Shown piece by piece: positions 6,916 to 14,810 of a stretch of 64,000 nucleotides of DNA. The stretch's first letter is position 1; every line of letters begins with the position of its first letter. The notes beneath the pieces were generated by a model. The model made no database searches. It had not been told where the DNA came from and worked only from the letters and a program-made list of their open reading frames with translations. Origin of the DNA: Gammaproteobacteria bacterium (GTDB lineage Bacteria > Pseudomonadota > Gammaproteobacteria > JAABTG01); assembly GCA_034522055.1 (NCBI GenBank), contig JAXHLS010000002.1:2170001-2234000 (forward strand), in the 5' to 3' direction. The position numbers were made by a program, and so were the translations under genes.

Positions 6916-8618
6916 GGGTGCGGCTCTTTTAGAACGACTCATTCCGCCCAAACCATGGCTTGTGTTTCCGGCCCGTGGAAGCGCTGAAGGTGGTTTCTTT
7001 TCCACTCCTGCTTCTTGTGGAATGCCTGATACCTATCCCAGTCGCCACTGGCGCGGATCGCACGAAGCCGAAGGATGCCCTCCGCGGTTTTTAGCGACCA
7101 ACGCGCCCCCGTTATTTCGAACCGATCAGCAATCAGATGGCGGCACGCGCCTTCGATCACGCCGGTTGCTATCGGGTAACCCTGTTGCATGAACTGGTCG
7201 TAACGCAACATCGCAGTATGGTTGGTCAAGTAATTCGCCACTGTCGCGATGACCTCTTGCTTCTTCGCTGACAGCGCGCAGCGCTTGGCCTTGATCCTTA
7301 TCCCGGCCGCCACTGGGCCGGAACGTCCTTCAAGGATGGCTTGCGCCTTCTCCAACACCCAGTGCTCGGCCGCCTGCGCCTGCTCCTTATCTTTGCTGTC
7401 AAAGAAGCACCAGGTCGCGCGCCACAGGTATTCCAGGACATGGATGAAGTCCAGGATCAGCGGGACCTTAATGGCGTGTCGCTTGAACACCCGCTTGATT
7501 ACCTTGATTTGGTCCTTGTGCCCGTCAACCAGCATCACCCAAGGCCGCTCGCGTTTCGGATCCCGGCGCAGGGATTCCTCCACAATTTGCTCCGTGACCC
7601 GCTCCATGTCTGCTTCGATCGAGGCCCATACTCGCTTGTTCTGCGCCTTCGGCGCGTCCTTGCGTGAAGGCTTACCGTCCTCCCCCTGTCTCCCTATCAC
7701 GTCCACCGCTGAGCGAACGTGGGGCGCCACATCATAGACCGTGGCTACCGTCGCCATGCGCTTGCGGTTGCGTTTCTCCCCGTGCTCAGACGCGTACACA
7801 GCGTATGGTGCTCCTGCTGTGCCGCTTTGCGTGTGGCCTCGCGCAGATCCTCATGACGTAGCGCGATCCCCTTGCCATCCTGGCTCATCACCAGCACGGT
7901 GCCCGGCACCTGTACCGGCGTGATGGCGCGCTGGGCGTAGAATGCCTCGAAATCCGTGCTCACCTCCGACACCAGCTCTTGTGCCTGGCGCTTCGGTATC
8001 TTGCCCTCTATCAAAGTGGACAGTCCTTCAAGCGAGGCATCGAATGCGTTCTGACACACGGCCAGACTGATACATGCCCTCAGACCGTAGGTGTACTTCC
8101 TCTTCGGCATATTGAGGGCTTCATCCAGCGGAAAAAGACACTCACCCTGGGGGTGGCTGTAACCCTTTCTGCGATAGATGACTTCGCCAAACATACTCTC
8201 TATCTGGCGCTCGCAGCCTTCCCGGTAATAGGTGCGCACGACGTTGTCATGGCCCGTCACGGCTTCCCGCTTCACCTCTTCATTCGAGCGCACATCAAGC
8301 CCCGCCTGATACAGCAGCCGGCACAGCTCCTGCCCTTCCTGGTGGATCATGCTTTCCAGTTCGTCATGGCGCTGATTGGACGCTTCAGGCGACCGCAAAC
8401 GGCTGATCACTCGCTCTAGCTGATCCCTCGTTGCGGTGAATTCATCGAATGTGGTCGGCTCGACTTTCGTATATGCTTTTTGCACAGGGTGTCTCCAATG
8501 GGGGGAGTTGGCCTCAAACTGCTTGTCTCCCCGTTGGTTACACCCTGTATTTTCTCCATGAAATATGCAACTACTTGTTTCTATTGGCCGATCAACTCGT
8601 TCTATAAGATCTGCACCC
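6916..8618 (-). mobile_element. ISKra4-like insertion sequence with 9-bp target duplication
   Basis: The element is 1703 bp. Its ends are inverted repeats beginning GGGTGC, with 19 of the first 22 positions matching between the left end at 6916 and the right end at 8618. The 9-bp direct repeat AAAGAACAA flanks it exactly (6907-6915 and 8619-8627). The intact repeat copy at 12362-12557 carries the uninterrupted site GAAAGAACAAAGAG, confirming the junctions. It carries one transposase frame, split by a one-nucleotide shift. Confidence 0.9.
6939..8485 (-). pseudogene. ISKra4-family transposase, split by a one-nucleotide frameshift
   Basis: The first part (8485 down to about 7781) begins at a GTG with GGAG seven bases upstream and runs VQKAYTKVEPTTFDEF ... 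VLVMSQDGKGIALRHEDLRE. The second part continues in another frame from EKRNRKRMATVATVYDVAPH through VMLVDGHKDQIKVIK and VPLILDFIHVLEYLWRATWC to GVIEGACRHLIADRFEITGARWSL, the DDE catalytic core typical of ISKra4 transposases. Adding one G at the GGGG run (plus-strand CCCC, 7778-7781) restores a 515-residue protein. It may be a real inactivating deletion, a programmed -1 frameshift as used by some IS families, or a sequencing error. Confidence 0.85.
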
Positions 8619-8712
8619 AAAGAACAAAGAGATGACGGTGGAAGCGCCACCTGTAGGAGCGGCGCCTCGCCGCGATGGGGCCGGGGCAATCGCGACGGGG
8701 GCGTCGCTCCTA

Positions 8713-10630
8713 GTGCGTCCGTGGAGGCGCATTTTCTGCACGGTGAGAGTCCGTGTCGGGGTAAGCCAAGGCCCCGTAGTCGAAGGTAACTGCGTCGTCG
8801 CGAGGCGGGGTGGAGAGCAACCGGAGGCGAACTGGCGGTCCGTAGGATGACGAACTCGATTCGGCGGTACGGGACGGCGAGCCCGCTAGGAGAAGGTGAA
8901 GCCTGAAAATCATCGGATGCGCTGGGATTGGCGTGGAAAGCGACATTCGGGTCCCCTCCGTGGTTGGAGACGGAACGCTGGGAAGGAAATGCGAGAGAAG
9001 CGGGGAGACCTGACCGCCGTGGTGACGGTGGGCAGGAGTCAGAGCCTTCGTAGTACTGAACGGTTCTGCTGCGGTCATGGCGAGGTGCTGCGGAAACGCG
9101 GACCCAAGAGTTGGAGGGCGTCCTCCGCCTAAAGCCGTGGGTGGTGCCGGGAAAGCGCGAAGAACAGAAATCGCGCCGAGGGAAGGGAGGCAGGAAGGTG
9201 GATGGGTGAAGTCCGGAGGAGGTGAGCGCGTATGCAAAGGGTCGAGAGTGTCTCGCAAGAGGCTAAGCCAGACTCGTCCAACCCGGTGGAATGGCCGTGG
9301 GTGGACCGCACGATCTGGACGGAGCGCATGTTGGCGGCGCTGGGTAACGGCGTCCAAGGGACGAAGTGGTTCAGTCTGATCGACAAGGTGCATCGCCCCC
9401 AGACCCTGGAACGGGCGTGGCAGGATGTGCGGGCCAACCGGGGTTCAGCGGGGGTGGATGGCCAGAGTGTGCAGCGTTTTGAGGCCCATGCCGAGCGGTA
9501 TCTGGCGGAGTTGGGAGAGGCGCTGGGAATTGGACGGTACCGACCGGATGCGGTGCGTCGGGTGGAGATTCCGAAGGGGACAGGGACGCGTCCCCTGGGC
9601 ATTCCGACGGTGAAGGACCGGATTGTGCAGGCGGCGATGAAGCGGGTGCTCGAGCCGATTTTCGAGCACCAGTTTTTGCCGATGAGTTACGGGTTTCGCC
9701 CGGGTCGCGGGTGCAAGGATGCGCTGCGGGAAGTGGATGGGCTGGTTCGGGAGGGCTACACCCATGTGGTGGATGCCGACCTGGCCCAGTACTTCGACAC
9801 CATCCCGCACGAAGCGTTGATGGCCCGGGTCGAGGACCGGATCAGCGATGGTCGGATCCTCGACCTGCTGCGCGCCTGGTTGCGCCAGGACGTGGTGGCG
9901 GAGATAGCGCGCTGGACGCCGACCCGGGGCTCGCCCCAAGGGGCGGTGATCAGTCCGTTACTCGCGAATCTGTACCTGCACGGGCTGGATGTACACATGA
10001 CCCAGCGCGGCTATCGGATGGTTCGGTATGCTGACGACCTCGTGATCCTGTGTGCCAGTCCGGACGAAGCCCAGGAGGCGCTGCAGGAGTTGCGGCACTG
10101 GGTGGAGGCCAATGGTCTGCAACTGCACCCGGAGAAGACCCGTGTGGGGGATTGCCGGCAGCCCGGGAAGGCTTTGAGTTTCTCGGGTACCGGTTTGAAG
10201 CGGGACGGCGGTGGGTACGCAAGAAGAGCCGCAAGGCCCTTTACGACCGGGTCCGGGCCAAAACCCGGCGCAGTCGTGGGGATTTGCTGGCGCGGATTGT
10301 GGCCGACCTGAACCCGATGCTGCGTGGCTGGTTCGTGTATTTCCAGCACGCGCACCCGTGGACCTTTCCTCGCGTGGACGGTTTTGTCCGACGTCGATTA
10401 CGGGCGCTGTTGCGCAAGCAGCAGAAGCGCCCGGGAGCGGGTCATTGTCAGTCCGACCATCTCCGCTGGCCGAACGCGTTCTTCGCTGCGGCTGGGCTTT
10501 TCACCATGACCGAAGCCCGGACGTTGGCGAGCCAATCCCGATGAGGTAACCACCGACTGGAGAGCCGTGTGCGGGAGAACCGCATGCACGGTTCGGAGGG
10601 CGGGGAGGGTCACTCCTTCCCGACCCCTAT
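8713..10630 (+). mobile_element. Group II intron with reverse transcriptase gene
   Basis: This ribozyme-type retroelement is 1918 bp. It begins with the canonical GTGCG at 8713. Domain V is the hairpin at 10562-10595 (GAGCCGTGTGCGG ... GCATGCACGGTTC), followed by a domain VI stem and an end at CCCCTAT (10630). Joining the flanks, CTCCTA and CATGAAT, restores a sequence collinear with the uninterrupted repeat copy at 12478-12500, which supports these exact boundaries. The encoded reverse transcriptase lies in the usual domain IV position. It interrupts a non-coding repeat, so it breaks no gene. Confidence 0.9.
9232..10544 (+). pseudogene. ltrA: Group II intron reverse transcriptase/maturase, frameshifted
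   Basis: The ATG at 9232 follows a strong Shine-Dalgarno (GGAGGAGGTG). Reverse-transcriptase blocks are visible: RPLGIPTVKDRIVQAAMKRVLEP, YGFRPGRGCKDAL, the catalytic VRYADDLVILC and GLQLHPEKTRVGDC. The frame is then lost at a GGG run (10165-10167). The next frame continues EGFEFLGYRFEAGRRWVRKK and the maturase X domain (NPMLRGWFVYFQ ... LRWPNAFFAAAGLFTMTEA). One extra G would give a 437-residue protein. No HNH endonuclease domain is seen at the C-terminus. As written, the protein would lack its maturase domain. Confidence 0.9.
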
Positions 10631-10689
10631 CATGAATAGCCGAAGCCCCCCCCCGGCCTGCTCCCTTTTTGCGCCTTTCGTGTCTTTCG

Positions 10690-11516
10690 GTGCGCCAGGC
10701 AAAGCCTGGGAAAGGAGGAAAGTAGAATCGAGGAAGGAAACGACTTGAAACCTTTCACTGTGACCCGTCGGGTGTAAGTCCCGAACCGGTAAGGCAGACC
10801 CGCCACCGGAACCGAGTGTTGCGTGGATTGGGGGCGACCCCGTCTGCGAAGCGTACACAGGGGGTGTGCAGGCCGTGTGATAGAGCCTCGAAAGGCGCAA
10901 TGTGGGGCCGACGCTTTCGAAAGGGCGGAAGGCAACAGGGCGCGGACCGAGTGGGTCGGGTCCGTGCTCCCCGCCGGGGTCGGAGAGCAGGGCATGTACA
11001 CAAGGGTCACCCAGGAACCTGGGAGGGCTCATGCGCTCCTTGCGCGTAGTGCGATGCGGGCGTCGCATAAGAAAAGGTCCCGGAACGACCACCCGAGGGA
11101 TGCCGGGCGGGTGGACGCGAAGACGGCACGACGCAAGGTGCCGCCAAGCGAAGGCAACGAAGTGCAGCGGGATGGCGGATGAGCAATCGGAGTCGGCGGA
11201 TAGTACCGATGAGCGTGGGGCACTCACCCGAGAGGACCCACGGGAGGGAAGCGGCCGACCGGTGTAGACAGCTTTTGGAGGGACAGATGACGCAGACATC
11301 GAGCCGCGAGATCATCCCAACGCGACAACGGAAGCGCGCGGAACTGGCGAGCGCAGCCCGGGCAGGTGGGTCATGCCCCTCCGAGGGCCTGTCTTGACCA
11401 GCGGGTACGTGGCGGTACGCCACGTAGCGTTTGCTACATCGAGGAGCCGGATGCCTGTGTGGGCACGTCCGGATCTGTGGGAGCCGCGGGTGAGCAATCA
11501 CCCGTGGCCACCCGAC
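10690..11516 (+). mobile_element. ORF-less (deleted) group II intron
   Basis: This is a second, different intron of 827 bp. It starts GTGCGCCAGGC at 10690 and ends CACCCGAC at 11516. Domain V is at 11444-11476 (GAGCCGGATGCC ... GGCACGTCCGGATC), followed by a domain VI stem (CGCGGGTGAGCAATCACCCG). The flanks TTTCG and TAGTTACGCTTTT join to match the uninterrupted copy at 12539-12557 exactly. There is no reverse transcriptase; only a short stretch after a Shine-Dalgarno near 11280 might be the remnant of one. Such an intron would need a maturase supplied in trans. Confidence 0.85.
11287..11397 (+). pseudogene. Possible remnant of an intron-encoded protein start
   Basis: Within the ORF-less intron an ATG at 11287 follows GGAGGGACAG and reads MTQTSSREIIPTRQRKRAEL before stopping after 36 residues. 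Its place just before domain V matches where a maturase gene would begin, so it may be what an internal deletion left behind. No conserved reverse-transcriptase motif is present, so this is tentative. Confidence 0.3.
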
Positions 11517-11614
11517 TAGTTACGCTTTTCGCTTTTCGATACCGACCCACTATTTTCATCGTCCAGGGTGGCGCGTATTGCCATAATGGCCGACAAGCGT
11601 GATGCGACTATAGA

Positions 11615-11630
11615 CATGACCATGGTCATG
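11615..11630. promoter_or_regulatory. Palindromic operator candidate upstream of the Phd/VapC pair
   Basis: CATGACCATGGTCATG is a perfect 16-bp palindrome ending 15 bp before the antitoxin start and just after a TATAGA -10-like sequence. Antitoxins of this family normally bind such a site to repress their own operon. Confidence 0.5.
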
Positions 11631-11645
11631 ATGTAAATAGCACGT

Positions 11646-11873
11646 ATGAAGACGATCATTGCATCTGAGTTCAAGGCCAAATGCCTCAAGCTGATGGACG
11701 ACATCGCCGCGGGTGGTGAGCCCATCGTCGTGACCAAGAACGGCGTCCCGGTGGGACGATTCGTCCCCTATCACGCGAAGCCCCCGACGCTGTTCGGTAT
11801 TCACGAGGGCCGGGTGGAATTCTCGGATGACCTGACGGCGCCGTTGGAAGAGCCCTGGGATGTGGAGGAGTGA
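11646..11873 (+). CDS. Type II antitoxin, Phd/YefM family
   Basis: This 75-residue protein has the Phd/YefM DNA-binding N-terminus, FKAKCLKLMDDIAAGGEPIVVTKNGVPVGRFVP, followed by an acidic C-terminal tail (EFSDDLTAPLEEPWDVEE) of the kind that wraps and blocks a PIN toxin. The stop overlaps the vapC start (GTGA), so translation is coupled. A palindrome at 11615-11630 is a likely autoregulatory site. The pair lies between two copies of a MITE-like repeat, consistent with lateral arrival. Confidence 0.88.
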   Translation: MKTIIASEFKAKCLKLMDDIAAGGEPIVVTKNGVPVGRFVPYHAKPPTLFGIHEGRVEFSDDLTAPLEEPWDVEE

Positions 11874-12272
11874 TCCTACTCGACACCCATGCGCTCTTGT
11901 GGCTCGACAGTGGCAGCAATGAGCTTGGGGCGCGCGCTCGGAAGGTCATCGATGCCGCTTTCGCGGCGGAGCGGTTGGCGGTTTCCGCCATCTCGTTCTG
12001 GGAAGTCACCATGCTTCAGGAGAAGAACAGGCTGTCAATCGCCCAGGATCTCGCGGGATGGCGGCGGGAACTATTGGACTCGGGGCTTGTGGAGTTGCCC
12101 GTGGACGGAGATGTCGGGATCCCTCGCCGGTGCCCTGAGGAATTTCCACGGCGATCCGGCGGACCGGATGATTGTCGCCGCTGCCCTCAGGCACGGTGCG
12201 GAACTGGTGACCGCCGACAGGCGTATCCTGGATTGGAACGGGCGCTTGTTGCGCTACGACGCCCGGCAATAG
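11870..12272 (+). pseudogene. vapC: VapC-type PIN toxin, frameshifted
   Basis: This is a PIN-domain ribonuclease toxin. Frame 1, from the GTG at 11870, gives ILLDTHALLWLD (first catalytic Asp), SAISFWEVTML (catalytic Glu) and SGLVELPVDGDVG. Frame 2 then supplies SLAGALRNFHGDPADRMIVA (third acidic position) and HGAELVTADRRILDW, ending at 12272. Removing one G from the GGG run at 12116-12118 restores an ordinary 133-residue VapC. As written, the unshifted frame would carry an unrelated tail and no active site, so the toxin would be inactive unless the shift is a sequencing error. Confidence 0.85.
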
Positions 12273-12361
12273 AAGTGGGGTACTTGGGATCCGTTACGTA
12301 GGTTGAATCAGGCACGATGGATTTGTCATCTGGGGAATAGGGAATAGGGAATAGGAAAATC

Positions 12362-12557
12362 AAAAGCGGTAACTACGAAAGACGCGAAATACCCGAAAGA
12401 ACAAAGAGATGATGGCGGAAGCGCCACCTGTGGAGCGGCGCCTCGTCGCGATGGGGCTGGGGCAATCGCGACGGGGGTGTCGCTCGTACAGAGCTAATCG
12501 AAGGCCCCTGGCCTCCTCCTTTTTCGCGCCTTTCGCGCCTTTCGTAGTTACGCTTTT
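12362..12557. repeat. MITE-like element copy 2 (intact)
   Basis: This 196-bp element is bounded by inverted repeats of about 27 bp: 12362-12389 and 12531-12557 are reverse complements apart from one mismatch and one extra base. It has no coding capacity. Three GAATAGG heptamers lie directly to its left (12334-12356). It is the uninterrupted reference for copy 1. A further right-end-like piece (CTTTCGTGGTTACGC) is at 12683-12697. The stretch 12273-12736 otherwise holds only the repeats listed next. Confidence 0.78.
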
Positions 12558-12588
12558 CGCTGTTTGCCTTTGACCTCTGAGCCGTACC

Positions 12589-12614
12589 GGTGGAACCGCT
12601 GCGCTTGTTCCACC
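12589..12614. repeat. REP-like hairpin
   Basis: GGTGGAAC (12589-12596) and GTTCCACC (12607-12614) form a perfect 8-bp stem around CGCTGCGCTT. This form of palindrome is common between genes of Gammaproteobacteria. Confidence 0.5.
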
Positions 12615-12622
12615 CTACACAC

Positions 12623-12668
12623 TTTTCCCTTTTCCCTTTTCCCTTTTCCCTTTTCCCTTTTCCCTTTT
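12623..12668. repeat. Heptanucleotide tandem repeat (TTTTCCC)6
   Basis: Six perfect copies of TTTTCCC followed by a partial copy lie in the intergenic region downstream of the methyltransferase gene. The seven-base period is the same as in the GAATAGG and CATTCAC repeats elsewhere in the window. Confidence 0.9.
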
Positions 12669-12736
12669 CGCGTCACTTCGTGTCTTTCGTGGTTACGCTT
12701 TTTGCTGTTGGTCCCGGCCGCCGGCCGGGGCGGTGG

Positions 12737-13336
12737 TCAGGACTCGCGTTGGGCCACCAGCAGGGCCTCGTCGCGGAGGCCGCGGGTGGTGTCGCCGGTG
12801 GTGGCCTCGTCGCGGTAGGCGCGGACTCTGAGGTCGGGGAAGAGGCGCAGCAGTTCGTTGTCTTCCAGGCGGTAGGCGGGGTTGCGGGGGCCGTGGTCGC
12901 CGGTCTGCCTGCGGGAGAAGGTCTGGTAGTAGAGGAGGCCGCCGGGGCGCAGGGTGGCGGCGATGGCGGGGCACAGGGCGCGTTCCAGGAATCTGCCCAC
13001 CACCACTACGTCGAAGGTGTCGGGCGGCGGGGGGCCGGCCACCACGTCCCTCACCTCGGCCCTCACCTCGGCCCTCACCTCGGCCCTCACAGACAAGCCA
13101 TCGGCGGCCTTCTGCAGCCGGGCGATGGCCTCGCCGGAGATGTCCCAGGCGGTCACCACGAGGCCGTGGCGGGCCAGGAACAGGGCGTTGGCGCCGAGAC
13201 CGCAGGCGAGGTCCAGGGCGTCGCCGCCGACGGGCAGGAGGTGGGCGTAGTCCTCCAGCACCCTCGAGGGTGGGTCCGGGTCCAGCCGGGCGCCGGCGTA
13301 ACGGCTATCCCATTTTTGCCGCGTGGGCTCGGTCAT
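12737..13336 (-). CDS. Class I SAM-dependent methyltransferase
   Basis: This is a 199-residue cytoplasmic protein. The SAM-binding motif I is ALDLACGLGANALFLARHG, motif II follows as VVTAWDISGEAI, and FDVVVVGRFLERALCPAI and LRPGGLLYYQTFS complete a Rossmann-type methyltransferase of the TehB/UbiE-like broad class. The substrate is unknown. The ATG at 13336 overlaps the trkH stop (ATGA), so it is the last gene of the minus-strand operon. Between motifs II and III is a short in-frame repeat, RAEVRAEVRAEVRDV, created by a 12-bp tandem repeat in the DNA. Confidence 0.85.
   Translation of the reverse strand: MTEPTRQKWDSRYAGARLDPDPPSRVLEDYAHLLPVGGDALDLACGLGANALFLARHGLVVTAWDISGEAIARLQKAADGLSVRAEVRAEVRAEVRDVVAGPPPPDTFDVVVVGRFLERALCPAIAATLRPGGLLYYQTFSRRQTGDHGPRNPAYRLEDNELLRLFPDLRVRAYRDEATTGDTTRGLRDEALLVAQRES
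13049..13090. repeat. 12-bp in-frame tandem repeat inside the methyltransferase gene
   Basis: Three and a half copies of CCTCACCTCGGC encode a repeated Arg-Ala-Glu-Val on the minus strand. Loss or gain of a unit would keep the reading frame. Confidence 0.9.
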
Positions 13337-14781
13337 CGCCGCCAGAAGGCCGGGGTCAGGATGACCAGCAGGGTGAACACCTCGAGGCGTCCCACCAGCA
13401 TGGCGAAGGCGAGGATCCATTTGGCGGTAGCGGAGATATCGCCGTAGTGAAGGCTCACATCGCCGAGGCCGGGGCCGAGGTTGTTGATGCTCGCGGCCAT
13501 GGCGGAGAAGGCGGTCCTCTGGTCGAGTCCCGTGGCCATGAGGGCCAGCATGAGGATGGAGAAGGTGGCCACGTAGGCGGCGAAGAAGCCCCACACCGCG
13601 TCGATGACGCGGTCGGGCATAGTCTTGCCCCCCACTTTGATGTGGATCACGGCATTGGGGTGGATGAGGCGCTGGATCTCGCGGGCCCCCTGCTTGAACA
13701 GCAGCAGCACGCGGATGACCTTGAGGCCGCCGCCGGTGGAGCCGGCGCAGGCGCCCACGAAGCTGGCGAACAGTAGCAGCACAGGCAGGAAGGTGGGCCA
13801 TTCGTGATAACCGGTGGTGGTGAAACCGGTGGTGGTGGCGATGGAGACGCTTTGGAACAGGCCATGACGCAGGTTCTGCAGCAACCCCGGGTAGGTCCCC
13901 GTCAGGTAGAGGTAGGCGGTGGTGATGACGGTGATGAGGCCGAGCAGGGTGACGAAGGTGCGGAACTCGGAATCGTGCAGGTAGCCGGTGATGCTCATGT
14001 GATGCCAGGCCCGGAAGTGCAGCGCGAAGTTGCCGCCGGCGATGACCATGAACACCACCGCGATGGCCTCGATGGCGGCGCTGTCGTAGTGGCCGATGCT
14101 GGCGTCGTGGGTGGAGAAGCCGCCGATGGCCACGGTGGAGAAGGCGTGGCCCACGGCATCGAAGACACTCATGCCCGCCAGCCAGTAGGCCACCCCGCAG
14201 ACCACCGTGAGGCCCAGGTAGATGTACCACAGGGCCTTGGCGGTCTCGGTGATGCGGGGGGTGAGCTTGTCCTTCACCGGACCGGGCATCTCGGCCCGGT
14301 AGAGCTGCATGCCGCCGATCCCCAGCATGGGCAGGATGGCCACGGCCAGCACGATGATCCCCATGCCTCCCATCCATTGCAGTTGCTGGCGGTAGAAGCG
14401 AATGGACTCGGGCAGCCAGTCGATGCCCTGGATCACGGTGGCGCCGGTGGTGGTGAGGCCGGACATGGACTCGAACATGGCGTCGGTCACGGAGATGAGG
14501 GGCTGGGTGGACAGCACCAGGGGCAGGGCCCCGGCCAGGCCCAGCACGACCCAGAACAGCACCACCACCAGGAAGCCGTCCCGCAGCCGCAGCTCACGGC
14601 GGTATTTCACCAGGGGCAAGAACAGCGTCAGCCCCATGCCGAAGAGAATGAGGAAGGCCATGATAAAGGCCTCGTGGGCACCGTCATGGTAGGCGAAGGA
14701 CACCCCCAGGGGAGGCATCAGGGCGAGGCTAAATATCATCAGCAGGAGGCCCAGGATGCGAAGGACGGCGAGCAGTTGCAT
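13333..14781 (-). CDS. trkH: Trk potassium uptake system membrane subunit TrkH
   Basis: This 482-residue inner-membrane potassium channel subunit normally works with TrkA. Many hydrophobic helices and the selectivity-filter-like P-loops are visible: MSGLTTTGATVI, FSTVAIGGFSTHD, TTTGFTTTGYHEW and INNLGPGLGDVS. These are the four Gly-containing turns of the TrkH/KtrB family. Length is typical. trkA starts upstream on the same strand with a 29-bp gap, and the downstream methyltransferase overlaps by 4 bp. Potassium is likely imported for osmotic adjustment. Confidence 0.95.
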   Translation of the reverse strand: MQLLAVLRILGLLLMIFSLALMPPLGVSFAYHDGAHEAFIMAFLILFGMGLTLFLPLVKYRRELRLRDGFLVVVLFWVVLGLAGALPLVLSTQPLISVTDAMFESMSGLTTTGATVIQGIDWLPESIRFYRQQLQWMGGMGIIVLAVAILPMLGIGGMQLYRAEMPGPVKDKLTPRITETAKALWYIYLGLTVVCGVAYWLAGMSVFDAVGHAFSTVAIGGFSTHDASIGHYDSAAIEAIAVVFMVIAGGNFALHFRAWHHMSITGYLHDSEFRTFVTLLGLITVITTAYLYLTGTYPGLLQNLRHGLFQSVSIATTTGFTTTGYHEWPTFLPVLLLFASFVGACAGSTGGGLKVIRVLLLFKQGAREIQRLIHPNAVIHIKVGGKTMPDRVIDAVWGFFAAYVATFSILMLALMATGLDQRTAFSAMAASINNLGPGLGDVSLHYGDISATAKWILAFAMLVGRLEVFTLLVILTPAFWRR

Positions 14782-14810
14782 GGGGTTGGGTGCGCGCGGC
14801 CGGTCTCGCG

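Larger units (their letters stand above)
6882..11529. repeat. MITE-like element copy 1, interrupted by an IS and two group II introns
   Basis: When three insertions (6916-8618, 8713-10630, 10690-11516) and one 9-bp target duplication are removed, the remaining pieces assemble into an element collinear with the intact copy at 12362-12557. The left inverted repeat is 6882-6909; the right one is split by the second intron (10676-10689 plus 11517-11529). GAATAGG heptamers precede both copies. The pieces were matched by eye and are unmistakable: GGTAACTACGAAA on the left, GAAGCGCCACCTGT and GGGGCAATCGCGACGGGG in the centre, and TAGTTACGCTTTTCGCT on the right. Confidence 0.8.

Noticed and set aside
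10816-11267. Several overlapping ORFs of 77-121 codons in the second intron
   Set aside because: They overlap in multiple frames, have no motifs, and lie in the structured RNA domains of the intron.
12623-12668. Possible CRISPR-like array
   Set aside because: The repeat is a contiguous seven-base tandem with no spacers and no cas genes anywhere in the window.
12590-13447. 285-codon plus-strand frame over the methyltransferase
   Set aside because: The start is translated from TTTTCCC repeats and the rest is antisense to motif-bearing methyltransferase and trkH codons.
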